Positions 9,030 through 18,797 of a DNA stretch of 64,000 bases are shown piece by piece (the first letter of the stretch is position 1; each line of letters begins with the position of its first letter). The DNA comes from an uncultured Blautia sp. (GTDB lineage Bacteria > Bacillota > Clostridia > Lachnospirales > Lachnospiraceae). The notes under the pieces are model-generated. The model ran no database searches and had not been told where the DNA came from. It saw nothing but the letters and a program-made list of their open reading frames with translations. The stretch lies in assembly GCA_900540785.1 (NCBI GenBank), contig UQHF01000016.1, positions 1 through 64,000 of the forward strand. Direction: 5' to 3'. A program made the translations under genes and the position numbers.

Positions 9030-10376
9030 ATGGGAAAATATTTTGGAACAGATGGATTCCGCGGAGAAGCAAACGTGCAGCTTACCGTTGACCATGCTTT
9101 TAAGGTAGGTCGTTATGTGGGCTGGTATTATGGAAGAGAGCATAAAGCTAAAATTGTGATCGGTAAAGATACAAGAAGAAGCAGCTATATGTTTGAGTAT
9201 GCGCTGGTAGCAGGTCTTACGGCTTCCGGAGCAGATGTCTATCTTCTTCATGTAACAACAACTCCAAGTGTTTCCTATGCAGTCCGTACAGAAGATTTTG
9301 ACTGCGGAATTATGATTTCAGCGAGCCACAATCCGTTTTATGATAACGGAATTAAACTTCTCAACGGAAACGGACAGAAGATTGAGAAAGAAATTGAAGA
9401 GAGAATTGAGGCATACCTTGACGGAGAAATCGAGGAGCTGCCGCTTGCCACAAGAGAAGAGATCGGAAGAACAGTGGACTTTGCTTCCGGAAGAAACCGC
9501 TATATCGGTTATCTGATTTCTATTCCAAGCCGTGATTTCAAGAAGATGAGAGTCGGTCTTGACTGCTCCAACGGTTCTTCTTCTGCCATTGCAAAAAGTG
9601 TATTCGAGGCACTTCAGGCAAAGACTTATGTCATTCATAATGACCCGAACGGAACAAACATTAACGAAGGCTGTGGATCTACTCATATTGAAGAGCTTCA
9701 GCGTTTTGTGGTGGAAAAAGGTCTTGATATAGGTTTTGCCTACGATGGAGATGCAGACCGCTGTATCGCAGTGGACCACAGGGGAAATGTGGTTGACGGA
9801 GATAAAATCCTGTATGTTTGTGGAAAGTATTTAAAAGAACAGGGCAGATTAAAGGGAAATACAGTTGTAACAACAGTAATGTCCAACATGGGACTTTATA
9901 AATCTCTGGAAAGAGAAGGGATTTCTTACGAGCAGACAGCAGTAGGGGATAAGTATGTGGCAGAAAATATGATGGAAAACGGCTACAGCATCGGCGGAGA
10001 GCAGTCCGGTCATGTGATTTTCAGCCGCTACGCACAGACAGGTGACGGAATTCTGACTTCTCTTATGATCATGGAAGCGTGTGTGGAGAAAAAGGCGACG
10101 CTTTGCGATCTTGCAAAAGAAATGAAAGTATATCCGCAGCTTCTTCGAAATGTCCGTGTGGCAGATAAAAAGACTGCGAGAGAAAATCCGGAGGTTGTGA
10201 AAGCAGTGGAATCAGCCGCCGAAGCGCTTGGAGAGGACGGCCGTATTCTTGTGAGAGAAAGTGGAACAGAACCTCTTATCCGTGTCATGGTGGAGGCAAA
10301 AACAGATGAACTTTGCCAGGAACACGTAGAAAATGTAATAAAAGTAATGGAAGCCCAGGGGCTTGTTGTAGAATAA
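9030..10376 (+). CDS. glmM: phosphoglucosamine mutase-type phosphohexomutase
   Basis: This 448-residue protein has the length and motif order of GlmM, which converts glucosamine-6-phosphate to glucosamine-1-phosphate for cell-wall UDP-GlcNAc. The N-terminus reads KYFGTDGFRGEANV. The phosphoserine loop is ISASHNPFYDNGIK (Ser99), the metal loop is YDGDADRCIA, the sugar-binding loop is GGEQSGH, and the phosphate-binding loop is RESGTEPLIRVMVEA. It is cytoplasmic with its own promoter, and the TPR lipoprotein gene follows after 19 bases, so they are probably cotranscribed. Phosphomannomutases share the fold, and its place in a mannose region makes a mannose-phosphate role possible. The GTDGFRG start favours GlmM. 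Confidence 0.85.
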   Translation: MGKYFGTDGFRGEANVQLTVDHAFKVGRYVGWYYGREHKAKIVIGKDTRRSSYMFEYALVAGLTASGADVYLLHVTTTPSVSYAVRTEDFDCGIMISASHNPFYDNGIKLLNGNGQKIEKEIEERIEAYLDGEIEELPLATREEIGRTVDFASGRNRYIGYLISIPSRDFKKMRVGLDCSNGSSSAIAKSVFEALQAKTYVIHNDPNGTNINEGCGSTHIEELQRFVVEKGLDIGFAYDGDADRCIAVDHRGNVVDGDKILYVCGKYLKEQGRLKGNTVVTTVMSNMGLYKSLEREGISYEQTAVGDKYVAENMMENGYSIGGEQSGHVIFSRYAQTGDGILTSLMIMEACVEKKATLCDLAKEMKVYPQLLRNVRVADKKTARENPEVVKAVESAAEALGEDGRILVRESGTEPLIRVMVEAKTDELCQEHVENVIKVMEAQGLVVE

Positions 10377-10395
10377 TAGCATTTAAAGGAAAAGT

Positions 10396-11463
10396 ATGGA
10401 TACCAGAAAGAGACAAAAAAGAAAAATGGCGGCAGTTCTGGCTGTATGTACAGGAATGATCCTGTTTGCAGGCTGCGGTGGCGAAAATGGAAAAATATAT
10501 GAACAGGCAGGAAAAGATCTGGAGCAGGGAAGCTATCAATATGCTCTGGAGGGATACAATACCTGTATACAAAATGAAACGAAGCTTCCGGAGTCATACA
10601 GAGGGGCAGGTCTTGCCAGCCTTCGCATGGGAGAGTATGAGCAGGCGATCACGTATTTTACAAATGCTCTCGGCTGTGAGAAGGTGGGAAAATCTCTGGA
10701 AAGGGATATACTTTCCTACAGAGCAACTGCTTATTTAAAAGAGGGAGAGTATGAGCAGGCAATGGCGGACTGCCAGACACTTTCCGCAGAATATTCTATG
10801 GACGCAGATACGTATTTTCTTACGGGAAAAGTAGCGCTTGCAATGGATTCTTATACAGAGGCAGACGGGAATTTTGAGCAGGCATACAGCGAGGACTCTA
10901 CATATGAAACGGCGATCCGCATTTATCAGGCATATCTGGAGAAGGATATGGAGGCGGACGGCACACGTTATCTCGAAGCAGCTCTGACGACAGAGCCTAA
11001 GAGCGCGCAGGATTACTGTGACAGAGGACGTGTTTACTATTACATGGAAGATTACGAAAATGCGCAGAAGGAGCTGACAGAGGCTGTCAATAAGAAGAGT
11101 ACAGAGGCGCTGATCCTCCTCGGCATGGTATATACGGAGCAGGGTGATACAGAAAATGCGAGAGCAATGTATCAGCAGTATATCAGCGAAGCGGAAAACG
11201 GAGCAAAGGGTTATAATGGTCTTGCGCTCTGCGATATAGCAGAAGGAGATTATGATTCTGCGCTTTCCAATATTTCCAGCGGCATTCCAAGCGCTACTAC
11301 AGAGGAAATGCAGAGTTTACTGTTTAATGAGATTGTAGTTTATGAGAAAAAGCTGGATTTTGCAACTGCACAGCAGAAGGCGCAGGAATATGTGGAGATG
11401 TTTCCGGATGATAAGGCTGCGCAGAAAGAGCTTGCGTTTTTGAAGACCCGCACAGGGCAGTAA
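10396..11463 (+). CDS. TPR-repeat lipoprotein
   Basis: This 355-residue protein begins with a basic stretch, a hydrophobic core and the lipobox LFAGC, with Cys27 as the likely lipidated residue, so it should be anchored on the outer face of the membrane. The rest is a run of tetratricopeptide-like helix pairs, seen as repeated A-x-Y-x-x-G and G-E-Y-E-Q-A units such as GEYEQAITYF and GEYEQAMADC. TPR arrays bind other proteins. No enzymatic motif is visible. It lies 19 bases after glmM and is followed by a strong terminator, so the pair forms a unit. Such surface TPR lipoproteins are common in clostridia, and the partner is not known here. Confidence 0.8.
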   Translation: MDTRKRQKRKMAAVLAVCTGMILFAGCGGENGKIYEQAGKDLEQGSYQYALEGYNTCIQNETKLPESYRGAGLASLRMGEYEQAITYFTNALGCEKVGKSLERDILSYRATAYLKEGEYEQAMADCQTLSAEYSMDADTYFLTGKVALAMDSYTEADGNFEQAYSEDSTYETAIRIYQAYLEKDMEADGTRYLEAALTTEPKSAQDYCDRGRVYYYMEDYENAQKELTEAVNKKSTEALILLGMVYTEQGDTENARAMYQQYISEAENGAKGYNGLALCDIAEGDYDSALSNISSGIPSATTEEMQSLLFNEIVVYEKKLDFATAQQKAQEYVEMFPDDKAAQKELAFLKTRTGQ

Positions 11464-11512
11464 AGCTGCGGCTGCACAAAATGAATATAGTTTTTACAGA
11501 ATAAGATGATAG

Positions 11513-11572
11513 AGGCATCTGCAATTCACACCAGCCATATGGGCTGCCTGTGAAAGAGCAGATGCCTTTTTT
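11513..11572 (+). terminator. intrinsic terminator after the TPR gene
   Basis: AGGCATCTGC (11513-11522) pairs with GCAGATGCCT (11558-11567) around an inner TTCACA/TGTGAA stem, and a run of T residues follows. A second hairpin, ATGCTGTG..GGAA with TTCCACAGCAT, occupies 11574-11610. The 11464-11718 gap holds nothing else that was recognised. Confidence 0.85.
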
Positions 11573-11718
11573 CATGCTGTGTGGAATGATTCCGTAATGT
11601 TCCACAGCATAAAAAGTTTCTGAAAAAAATCCGCTCAATCTGCATTTATTCCACTGTCTATCTATCTCAAAGTATTTTACAATAGCCTCAGAAATCCCAT
11701 TTTAAGGAGGAGATATTT

Positions 11719-13002
11719 ATGGAGAATCCATCATCTGTGCAGGCGCTTCTTACAGAAGTAAAAACGACGTTCAAGGAAGAGACTCGTCTTGCAGAGATTT
11801 TTGAGACCTGCTATACAAATACATTAAACACGACTGTAAAAGAAATGGAGGACGGCTCCACTTATGTAATTACAGGAGATATACCTGCAATGTGGCTTCG
11901 TGATTCCACAGCACAGCTTCGTCCCTACCTGATTCCGGCAAAGAAGGATCCTGCGCTGGCAGAGGTCATTGCAGGTCTTGTGAGAAGACAGTTTGTGTGT
12001 ATTTTACGTCAGCCCTATGCCAATGCATTTAATGAAACGGCAAACGGTGCCTGCTGGGAAAAAGATTTCGAGGACCAGGATCCTATGGTATGGGAACAGA
12101 AATTTGAGATTGATTCCCTTTGCTATCCCATTCAGCTTGCGTATCTTCTCTGGAAAAACACAGGCTGTACGTCACAGTTTAATGAAGAGTTCCGGGAAGG
12201 TGCAAAGAAAATCCTGGAAGTTTTTAAGACAGAACAGTATCATGAAGAAAAATCAAAATACCGCTTTGTAAGAGAAGGTTCTTTTTTCACAGATACGCTT
12301 TCCAGGGAGGGAAAAGGTTCTCTGACAAAGCCGGGTATCGGGCTTATCTGGTCAGGCTTTCGTCCAAGTGATGACGCCTGCACTTACGGGTATCTGATTC
12401 CTTCAAATATGTTTGCAGTTGTGGTACTGGGCTACCTCCGGGAAATTGCGCGGAAAATATACGGAGATATGATGCTTGCAGAGGAGGCGGACAAATTAAG
12501 AGAGCAGGTTTACGAAGCCATTGAGAAGTACGCTGTTGTAAAAACAGAGGAGTTTGGCGATATTTATGCGTATGAACTGGACGGATACGGACAGTTTAAT
12601 CTCATGGATGATGCAAATGTTCCAAGCCTTCTTTCTATGAAATACCTGGGGTATCAAAGCTCCCGTGAGGATGTGGCGGAAAATACAAGACGTTTTCTTT
12701 TAAGCGAGGCGAATCCCTTCTATTATAAAGGAAGAGCGGCAGCAGGTATCGGAAGTCCCCATACGCCTTCCGGATATATCTGGCATATTGCAATGGCAAT
12801 GGAAGGGCTTACTTCTTCTTCCAGAGAGGAGAAGCTTGCTGTATTAAGAAAAATGGCAGAGACAGAGGGCGGAAAAGGAATGATGCACGAAGGATTTCAC
12901 TGCGATGAGCCGTCACGATATACAAGAGAGTGGTTTTCCTGGGCAAACGCCATGTATGCAGAGCTTCTTCTGTCTGTGATGGGGTATGAAATAGAGAAAT
13001 AA
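11719..13002 (+). CDS. GH125 exo-alpha-1,6-mannosidase
   Basis: This 427-residue protein matches GH125, metal-independent inverting enzymes that remove non-reducing alpha-1,6-linked mannose. Diagnostic stretches are GDIPAMWLRDSTAQLRPYL near residue 55, ANGACWEKD, LIWSGFRPSDDACTYGYLIP, and the C-terminal GSPHTPSGYIWHIAMAMEG with DEPSRYTREWFSWANAMYA. The family is usually about 430 residues, so it is complete. There is no signal peptide, so it should act inside the cell on imported oligosaccharides. A strong AAGGAGGAG ribosome site precedes the ATG. The GH38 mannosidase gene follows after 122 bases. Together they cover alpha-1,6 and other alpha-mannosyl bonds, which fits dismantling of branched mannans or N-glycans. 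Confidence 0.92.
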   Translation: MENPSSVQALLTEVKTTFKEETRLAEIFETCYTNTLNTTVKEMEDGSTYVITGDIPAMWLRDSTAQLRPYLIPAKKDPALAEVIAGLVRRQFVCILRQPYANAFNETANGACWEKDFEDQDPMVWEQKFEIDSLCYPIQLAYLLWKNTGCTSQFNEEFREGAKKILEVFKTEQYHEEKSKYRFVREGSFFTDTLSREGKGSLTKPGIGLIWSGFRPSDDACTYGYLIPSNMFAVVVLGYLREIARKIYGDMMLAEEADKLREQVYEAIEKYAVVKTEEFGDIYAYELDGYGQFNLMDDANVPSLLSMKYLGYQSSREDVAENTRRFLLSEANPFYYKGRAAAGIGSPHTPSGYIWHIAMAMEGLTSSSREEKLAVLRKMAETEGGKGMMHEGFHCDEPSRYTREWFSWANAMYAELLLSVMGYEIEK

Positions 13003-13046
13003 AGGCAGTTGATAGAATTTTTACACTAAATATAGAATAAGGAAAA

Positions 13047-13075
13047 TTGTGATTTCTCATGACTCGCTATACAAT
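13047..13075 (+). promoter_or_regulatory. candidate promoter of the GH38 gene
   Basis: TTGTGA (13047-13052) and TACAAT (13070-13075) are 17 bases apart, 50 bases before the GH38 start. TTGATA at 13009 with TATAGA at 13031 is a second possible pair in the same gap. Confidence 0.45.
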
Positions 13076-13124
13076 AGAAACAAAGTAAAAGAGAAAACAG
13101 TGAACCATACAACAGGAGGAAGTC

Positions 13125-16100
13125 ATGTTTTTAAAAGACAGGAAATTAGACAGAAGAATTTCAGAGCTGAAAAATTACAGATACCGTGACGCACAGGAGA
13201 TCAAATGTTTTGCGGCATGTGAAGATGAGGAAAAACTGGTTAATCCGCAGGTTCCCGTTGATTATACAGGCTGGACAGAAATGAGAGTAGGAGATTACTG
13301 GTCAGGACGCGACCGCTATCTCTGGCTTCACACAGAACTTCAGATTCCGGAGAGCTTCCGCGGAAAACGAGCAGTTGGACTTTTTGATTTTGGAAAAACA
13401 GGAGCAGGAAACAACTCCGGTTTTGAGGCAATGTGTTACATTAACGAAAAACCGTATCAGGGTGTGGACTTAAACCATCAGGAAGTATTTTTCCATGAAG
13501 CAGACTGTGAAAAACCGATTTCTCTTACCTTCCGTCTCTGGTCCGGTCTGGAAGGCGGCGGTGTTCCAAGAGATCAGGAACACAGAATCATGGAAGCAAA
13601 GCTGGCATGGCTTGATGAAAAGGCAGACGATCTTTATTATCTTGGAACAATCATGCTGGAAACAATTAAGGAACTGGAAGATGGAAGCCCGGACAAATAC
13701 GTGCTTCGTCAGGCGCTTGATGAAGCCTGCCACTGCATCGACTGGTCTTATCCGGGAAGTCCGGAATTTTATGAATCTGTTCACCAGGCAGATGACCTTT
13801 TAAATAAAGCAGTAGACGCAATGGACAAAAAGTCTCTTGTAAACGTGCGCTGTGTGGGACATACACATATCGATATGGCATGGCTCTGGAGACTGAAACA
13901 TACACATGAGAAAGCTTCCCGTTCTTTCTCCACTGTACTGCGTATGATGGAGCTGTTCCCGGAATATATCTTCCTTCAGACACAGCCGCAGATCTATCAG
14001 TATATTAAAGAAGATTTCCCGGATATTTACGAGGCGATCAAGGAAAAAGTAAAAGAAGGACGCTGGGAAGTAGACGGCGCGATGTGGGTAGAGGCTGACT
14101 GTAACCTTACAAGCGGCGAGTCCCTTACAAGACAGATCCTTCTGGGAGGCAAATTCATCAAAGATGAATTTGGAAAAGATGTTCAGTATGTATGGCTTCC
14201 GGACGTATTCGGATACTCCTGGGCGCTTCCACAGATTCTGAAAAAATCCGGCATTGATATGTTCATGACAACAAAGATAAGCTGGAACCAGTATAACCGT
14301 ATGCCTCATGATACTTTCAAATGGAAAGGTATGGACGGTACAGAAATACTGACTCACTTTATCACCACCCCGGAACCCTGGAATGAACCCGGGTCCTGGT
14401 TCTACACATATAACGGACTCCTCACAGCAAAAACAGTAAGAGGAGTCTGGGAAGCTTACAGTGAGAAGGAAATGAATCAGGATCTTCTCATTTCATACGG
14501 ATACGGAGATGGCGGCGGCGGTGTCAACCGTGACCTTCTGGAAAGAAGAAGACGTCTTGACAAGCTGCCGGGAATCCCGAACCTGAAAACTTCCAAAGCA
14601 GCGGATTACTTTGCAGACTTAAAAGAAACAGTAAATAATACAAGCCATTATGTACATACATGGGACGGCGAGCTTTATCTGGAATACCACCGTGGAACTT
14701 ACACAAGCCAGGCGTACAATAAGCGCATGAACCGCAAGATGGAGCTTCTTTACAGAAGAGCAGAGTGGCTGACAGCAATGCAGGGAATTTTTGAAGGAAA
14801 TATGGAAAAAGCACAGCAGGATACTCTTCGCGAGGGCTGGCATTTAATCCTTACAAACCAGTTCCACGATATTATCCCGGGCTCTTCCATTCATGATGTA
14901 TACGAAGACTGCCATAAGGATTATGCAAAAATCGAGAGCATTGCAGAAGGCGTAGAGCGCGATTTCGAAGCCGGTGCAGTAGAGGCAAAAGAAGACGTTT
15001 ATACGGTATTCAATGCTTCCGGCTGGGAAATGGACGATCTGGTAGAAATTCCGGAGACAAGAAAAGGTACATTTACAGATGAAAATGGAAACGAGCTCCA
15101 TGTACAGAGAGGAGAAGATGCAGCTTACGTAAAAGTGAACCAGATTCCTTCTATGGGATTTGCAAAAGTATACTTTACACCGGGCACTGCAGCAGAAGAG
15201 AACAGCAGCTTCTCTGTAAGCGGAAGAGAAATCGAGACTCCTTTCTACAGCATTACCCTGAACTCCTACGGACAGATTTCCAGACTCTTCGACAAAGAGT
15301 TTGAGAGAGAAGTTCTTCCTGAGGGAGAGAGAGCAAACGTACTTCAGATGTTTGAGGATAAGCCGATCGATAACGACGCATGGGATATTGATATTTTCTA
15401 CCAGGAGAAAATGCGCGAGATCACAGACCTGAAAACATTTGAGGTGACAGAGTGCGGAGCGCTCCGTCTCGTGATCCATATGGAATGGGCATATATGAAT
15501 TCTTCTATCCACCAGGATATGATCCTGTACCGCGACGACAGAAGAATTGACTTTAAGACTTATGTAGATTACCGTGAGAGACAGCAGTTATTAAAGGCAG
15601 CTTTCCCGGTAGATGTGAGAAGCACTTACGCAACATACGACATTCAGTATGGTAATGTACGCCGTCCGAACCACTGGAATACAAGCTGGGATCAGGCAAG
15701 ATTTGAGACTGTGGGACATCGTTTTGCAGACCTGTCTGAGAGAGCATACGGCGTCAGCCTTTTAAATGACTGCAAATACGGATATGACATTAAAGATAAC
15801 GTAATGCGTATTTCCCTGATCCGTTCCGGAATGCAGCCAGACCACCTTCAGGATGTGGGAGAACACTTCTTTACATATGCAATTCTTCCGCATGGAGGAG
15901 ATTTTGTGGAAGGAAAAACAGTACAGGATGCATATAAGCTGAACAACCCGATGAAGGTTGTAAAAGGCGAGTGCAAGCTTGATTTCACAAGCTTCTTAAG
16001 CTTTGACAACGATGCAGTGGAAGTGGACGCAGTAAAACGTACAGAGGATGGAAACGGTCTTGTGATCCGTATCCATGAGTTTACAGGCTCACGTCAGAAT

Positions 16101-16241
16101 GTGGAAATGAAAACAGGATTTGCGTACACAAACTGGACAGAGAGTGATTTAAGAGAGCGTCCGGTGGGCGAAGAGAAAACAGGAGCGATCAAACTGACTC
16201 TTCATCCATATGAGATCAAAACAGTAATTGTAAATCTTTAA
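13125..16241 (+). CDS. GH38 alpha-mannosidase
   Basis: This 1038-residue protein is a GH38 retaining alpha-mannosidase that uses a bound metal, normally zinc. The four expected ligands can be placed: His248 and Asp250 in GHTHIDMAWLW, Asp360 (also the nucleophile) in WLPDVFGYS, and His581 in NQFHDIIPGSSIHDVYED. The N-terminal 230 residues form the usual accessory domain, then the catalytic barrel, the alpha-mannosidase middle domain near 520-610 and the long beta-sandwich C-terminal region. There is no signal peptide, so it is cytoplasmic. AGGAGGAAG precedes the ATG. It would remove alpha-linked mannose from oligosaccharides taken up by the nearby ABC transporter. Linkage preference within GH38 cannot be read directly. 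Confidence 0.95.
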   Translation: MFLKDRKLDRRISELKNYRYRDAQEIKCFAACEDEEKLVNPQVPVDYTGWTEMRVGDYWSGRDRYLWLHTELQIPESFRGKRAVGLFDFGKTGAGNNSGFEAMCYINEKPYQGVDLNHQEVFFHEADCEKPISLTFRLWSGLEGGGVPRDQEHRIMEAKLAWLDEKADDLYYLGTIMLETIKELEDGSPDKYVLRQALDEACHCIDWSYPGSPEFYESVHQADDLLNKAVDAMDKKSLVNVRCVGHTHIDMAWLWRLKHTHEKASRSFSTVLRMMELFPEYIFLQTQPQIYQYIKEDFPDIYEAIKEKVKEGRWEVDGAMWVEADCNLTSGESLTRQILLGGKFIKDEFGKDVQYVWLPDVFGYSWALPQILKKSGIDMFMTTKISWNQYNRMPHDTFKWKGMDGTEILTHFITTPEPWNEPGSWFYTYNGLLTAKTVRGVWEAYSEKEMNQDLLISYGYGDGGGGVNRDLLERRRRLDKLPGIPNLKTSKAADYFADLKETVNNTSHYVHTWDGELYLEYHRGTYTSQAYNKRMNRKMELLYRRAEWLTAMQGIFEGNMEKAQQDTLREGWHLILTNQFHDIIPGSSIHDVYEDCHKDYAKIESIAEGVERDFEAGAVEAKEDVYTVFNASGWEMDDLVEIPETRKGTFTDENGNELHVQRGEDAAYVKVNQIPSMGFAKVYFTPGTAAEENSSFSVSGREIETPFYSITLNSYGQISRLFDKEFEREVLPEGERANVLQMFEDKPIDNDAWDIDIFYQEKMREITDLKTFEVTECGALRLVIHMEWAYMNSSIHQDMILYRDDRRIDFKTYVDYRERQQLLKAAFPVDVRSTYATYDIQYGNVRRPNHWNTSWDQARFETVGHRFADLSERAYGVSLLNDCKYGYDIKDNVMRISLIRSGMQPDHLQDVGEHFFTYAILPHGGDFVEGKTVQDAYKLNNPMKVVKGECKLDFTSFLSFDNDAVEVDAVKRTEDGNGLVIRIHEFTGSRQNVEMKTGFAYTNWTESDLRERPVGEEKTGAIKLTLHPYEIKTVIVNL

Positions 16242-16288
16242 AACAAGGTTAAAAATAAGGTTAAAAAGCAAACCGGAGAGGAGTAAAA

Positions 16289-16969
16289 ATGCAGAACGGA
16301 GCGTTTAATATAGAAAAAATACTTGGTATGTGTGAGAGGCTGATGTATATTCTGGGAGTAAACTTTTGCTTTCTCATCAGCAATCTGCCGGTACTTCTTT
16401 TCTTTCTGCTGGTTGGTATCAGCCAGGTGCGGACATATCTTCCGCTGTTTCTGCTCTGCATGGTTCCCTTCGGGGCATCATTAAGCGGTGTGTTCTACTG
16501 TATGAACCGTCTGCTCCACAACACGGAGAGCAAGGTGTTTGAAAATTTCTGGCACGGCTATTCCAGTGACTGGGGACAGAAAATGGGCATTGGTTTTGTG
16601 CATATGCTTGTGATCCTGATATTATGGACAAACGTGGAATTTTTTAAATATGAAATTCCGGTTCTGCCCCTTACGATTTTATTTACGATTTTATTTGCAC
16701 TGGCAGTTATCATTACACCGACGCTTTACCTTCTGGCGTCAAGGTATCATATGAGCAGCAGGGCGCTTGTACAGGACGCGGTCATCCTTATGATCACACG
16801 TCCTGGAATTACCCTTGGAAATGTGGCTGCCCTGGGACTGATACTGATGTGTATTGAGATCCAGCCGGGAACAACGGTTCTTTTTATGGGAAGTGTCTAC
16901 GGCCTTCTGGTAGCCTTCATGAACCGTCATATATTGAGACAGCTTGAAAGCGCAAAAGAGAGTCAGTGA
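16289..16969 (+). CDS. DUF624 (YesL family) membrane protein
   Basis: This 226-residue protein has five or more hydrophobic segments and the N-terminal pattern of DUF624/YesL proteins (GMCERLMYILGVNFCFLISN, the PF-ASLSGVFYCMNRLL region). YesL-like genes are regularly found next to YesM/YesN regulators and LplB/YtcP sugar transporters in Firmicutes, as here, but their biochemical role is not settled. It follows the GH38 gene by 47 bases with a GGAGAGGAG ribosome site, probably in the same transcript, and a terminator overlaps its stop codon. The membrane location is confident. A transport-accessory or sensing role is inference from neighbourhood. Confidence 0.8.
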   Translation: MQNGAFNIEKILGMCERLMYILGVNFCFLISNLPVLLFFLLVGISQVRTYLPLFLLCMVPFGASLSGVFYCMNRLLHNTESKVFENFWHGYSSDWGQKMGIGFVHMLVILILWTNVEFFKYEIPVLPLTILFTILFALAVIITPTLYLLASRYHMSSRALVQDAVILMITRPGITLGNVAALGLILMCIEIQPGTTVLFMGSVYGLLVAFMNRHILRQLESAKESQ

Positions 16970-16984
16970 CGACTCTCTTTTTGT
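16955..16984 (+). terminator. intrinsic terminator overlapping the DUF624 stop
   Basis: AAAGAGAGTC (16955-16964) pairs with GACTCTCTTT (16971-16980), followed by more T residues. The left arm lies inside the last codons of the DUF624 gene. It separates the GH125/GH38 unit from the two-component genes. Confidence 0.8.
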
Positions 16985-17006
16985 GCTGTAAGAAATAAAA
17001 AACCTG

Positions 17007-17015
17007 TGCTATAAT
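17007..17015 (+). promoter_or_regulatory. extended -10 promoter of the sensor kinase gene
   Basis: TG-C-TATAAT is a perfect extended -10 element 40 bases before the sensor gene. The -35 region is weak (CTGTAA at 16986-16991, 18-base spacing). Confidence 0.6.
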
Positions 17016-17054
17016 GAGCGCAGATAAAAAGAATCAGATGAAGGAAAAGAGAAG

Positions 17055-18797
17055 ATGAAAGCAGGAAATCAGAAACAGCTTCACAGAAAGCTTTTTTATA
17101 CATATATGCTGGTAGTGGTTCTTGTTGCAGCCGGTCTTATGCTGCTTGCAGTAAAAGCAATCCAGCTCAGAAATTATCAGGTCAATACGGAAAACGCAGA
17201 GCGCATTCAGACGGAGGCGGTAGACTATCTGGCAGACGCCAGTACAGTTTCCGGATATTTGTACGGACAGCTTTACCAGTCTGAAAATATTATGAAAGAC
17301 CTTCAAAATTATCTTTTATATGATGCAGAAGAATATATCAAAAGAAGGCTGGATCATTATTCCGAATCCAACTCCCTGCAGTCGGAGAATATTTACGACT
17401 TTGTGGAAGACGCATTTTCCGCATACGAAAATCTCCAGCGTGTAGAACTTGTGAGCTATGAAAAGAGAGATATTACTTTCTGTTTTCCTGATGAGAAAAC
17501 ATATACAGGGAAAAAATATCACAGCCGCATTGATGAGATTCTGGAAAACAGAGAGTGGACAGAGAATGAATTTTCATTCCGGAAGGAAATTATCTCAGAA
17601 GAGGAGAAAATACCGATCGGCTGTATTGTGTTTGTCTTTGATGAAGCGCCTCTGGAGAAATTGATGAAAAATCAGACAATGGTGGAGCTTCTTGTTCATT
17701 ATCAGAGCGGCAAACAGGTATGGGGAACACGGGAATATGACAGGGAACAGTTTACAAAGGCAGAGCGGGAAGGGCGTCTGGAAGAGTATACAAAGTCTTT
17801 TGTGCAGAACCAGAGTGTAGAGAATTACCAGATTTATGTACTTCTGAATAAAAAACTTGCCTATCGGATCAATGACTGGCTGTTTCTGGCGATCATAGGC
17901 TGCGGGGCAGTGCTTATACTGATAGGCGAGCTGCTTGTAAGCTGGTATCTGAAACGTCTCAGTACCCGTCTCAACATGATCCTTGACGGTATGGAACAGG
18001 TTATGAAAGGAAATCTCACAGAAAGGCTTCCCGTTAATGACAATGGCGATGAACTGGACGTGATTTCCAGTCGTTTTAATGAGATGTGTGAAAAGCTGGA
18101 TTTATATATCCAAAAGAGTTATCTTGCTGAGATTGAGCAGAAAAATGCGCAGATGCAGGTGCTTCAAAGCCAGATCAATCCTCATTTTCTGTACAACACC
18201 CTTGAGGCGATCCGCATGAAAGCGATCACAAACGGGGACAGGGAGGTTGGAAAAATGCTTTACAGCATGGCAGTCACATTCCGGGCGCAGTTAAAAGAAA
18301 AAGATGTGATCACCCTGGCGCAGGAGCTTCATTACTGCAAAAAATATCTGGAGATTTTTGAGTACAGGTATCAGAACCGTTTCCGGGCAGATGTGGACTG
18401 CCCGCTTGAACTTTTAAAGTGTAAGACCATTAAATTTGTCCTGCAGCCTCTGATTGAAAATTATTTTGTTCACGGGATCCGCATGGAAGCAGATGATAAT
18501 TATGTGAAAATATGGGCGGAAAAAACAGGAGAAAATGTAAAAATCTATGTGGAGGATAACGGACGGGGCATGACACTGGAGGAAATCCGGGAAAAAAATG
18601 AGAATCTCAGGAAAAACATATATGAAAAACAGGCGTCCATCGGACTTTCCAATGTAAACAGGAGAGTAAAGGCAGTTTATGGCGGAGAGTACGGAGTACA
18701 GATTAAAAAAAGCAGTCTGGGAGGCGTCTGTGTAACACTGGAAATCAAATATGAGGAGGACAACCAAGATGAAGACAGTGATGCTGGTGGAAGATGA
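17055..18797 (+). CDS. YesM-type sensor histidine kinase
   Basis: This 580-residue membrane kinase has a first transmembrane segment near residues 15-36, a long extracellular sensing region, a second segment near 275-295, a HAMP linker, and a His_kinase domain with QINPHFLYNTLEAIRMK, where His377 is the expected phosphorylated residue. HATPase motifs follow (LIENYFVHG, DNGRGM, GLSNVNRRV). YesM-type kinases sense extracellular oligosaccharides, often with a binding protein, and pass phosphate to a YesN-type regulator. That regulator gene overlaps this one by 29 bases. The neighbouring ABC operon is the likely target. The signal is probably a mannose-containing glycan, judged only from context. 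Confidence 0.92.
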   Translation: MKAGNQKQLHRKLFYTYMLVVVLVAAGLMLLAVKAIQLRNYQVNTENAERIQTEAVDYLADASTVSGYLYGQLYQSENIMKDLQNYLLYDAEEYIKRRLDHYSESNSLQSENIYDFVEDAFSAYENLQRVELVSYEKRDITFCFPDEKTYTGKKYHSRIDEILENREWTENEFSFRKEIISEEEKIPIGCIVFVFDEAPLEKLMKNQTMVELLVHYQSGKQVWGTREYDREQFTKAEREGRLEEYTKSFVQNQSVENYQIYVLLNKKLAYRINDWLFLAIIGCGAVLILIGELLVSWYLKRLSTRLNMILDGMEQVMKGNLTERLPVNDNGDELDVISSRFNEMCEKLDLYIQKSYLAEIEQKNAQMQVLQSQINPHFLYNTLEAIRMKAITNGDREVGKMLYSMAVTFRAQLKEKDVITLAQELHYCKKYLEIFEYRYQNRFRADVDCPLELLKCKTIKFVLQPLIENYFVHGIRMEADDNYVKIWAEKTGENVKIYVEDNGRGMTLEEIREKNENLRKNIYEKQASIGLSNVNRRVKAVYGGEYGVQIKKSSLGGVCVTLEIKYEEDNQDEDSDAGGR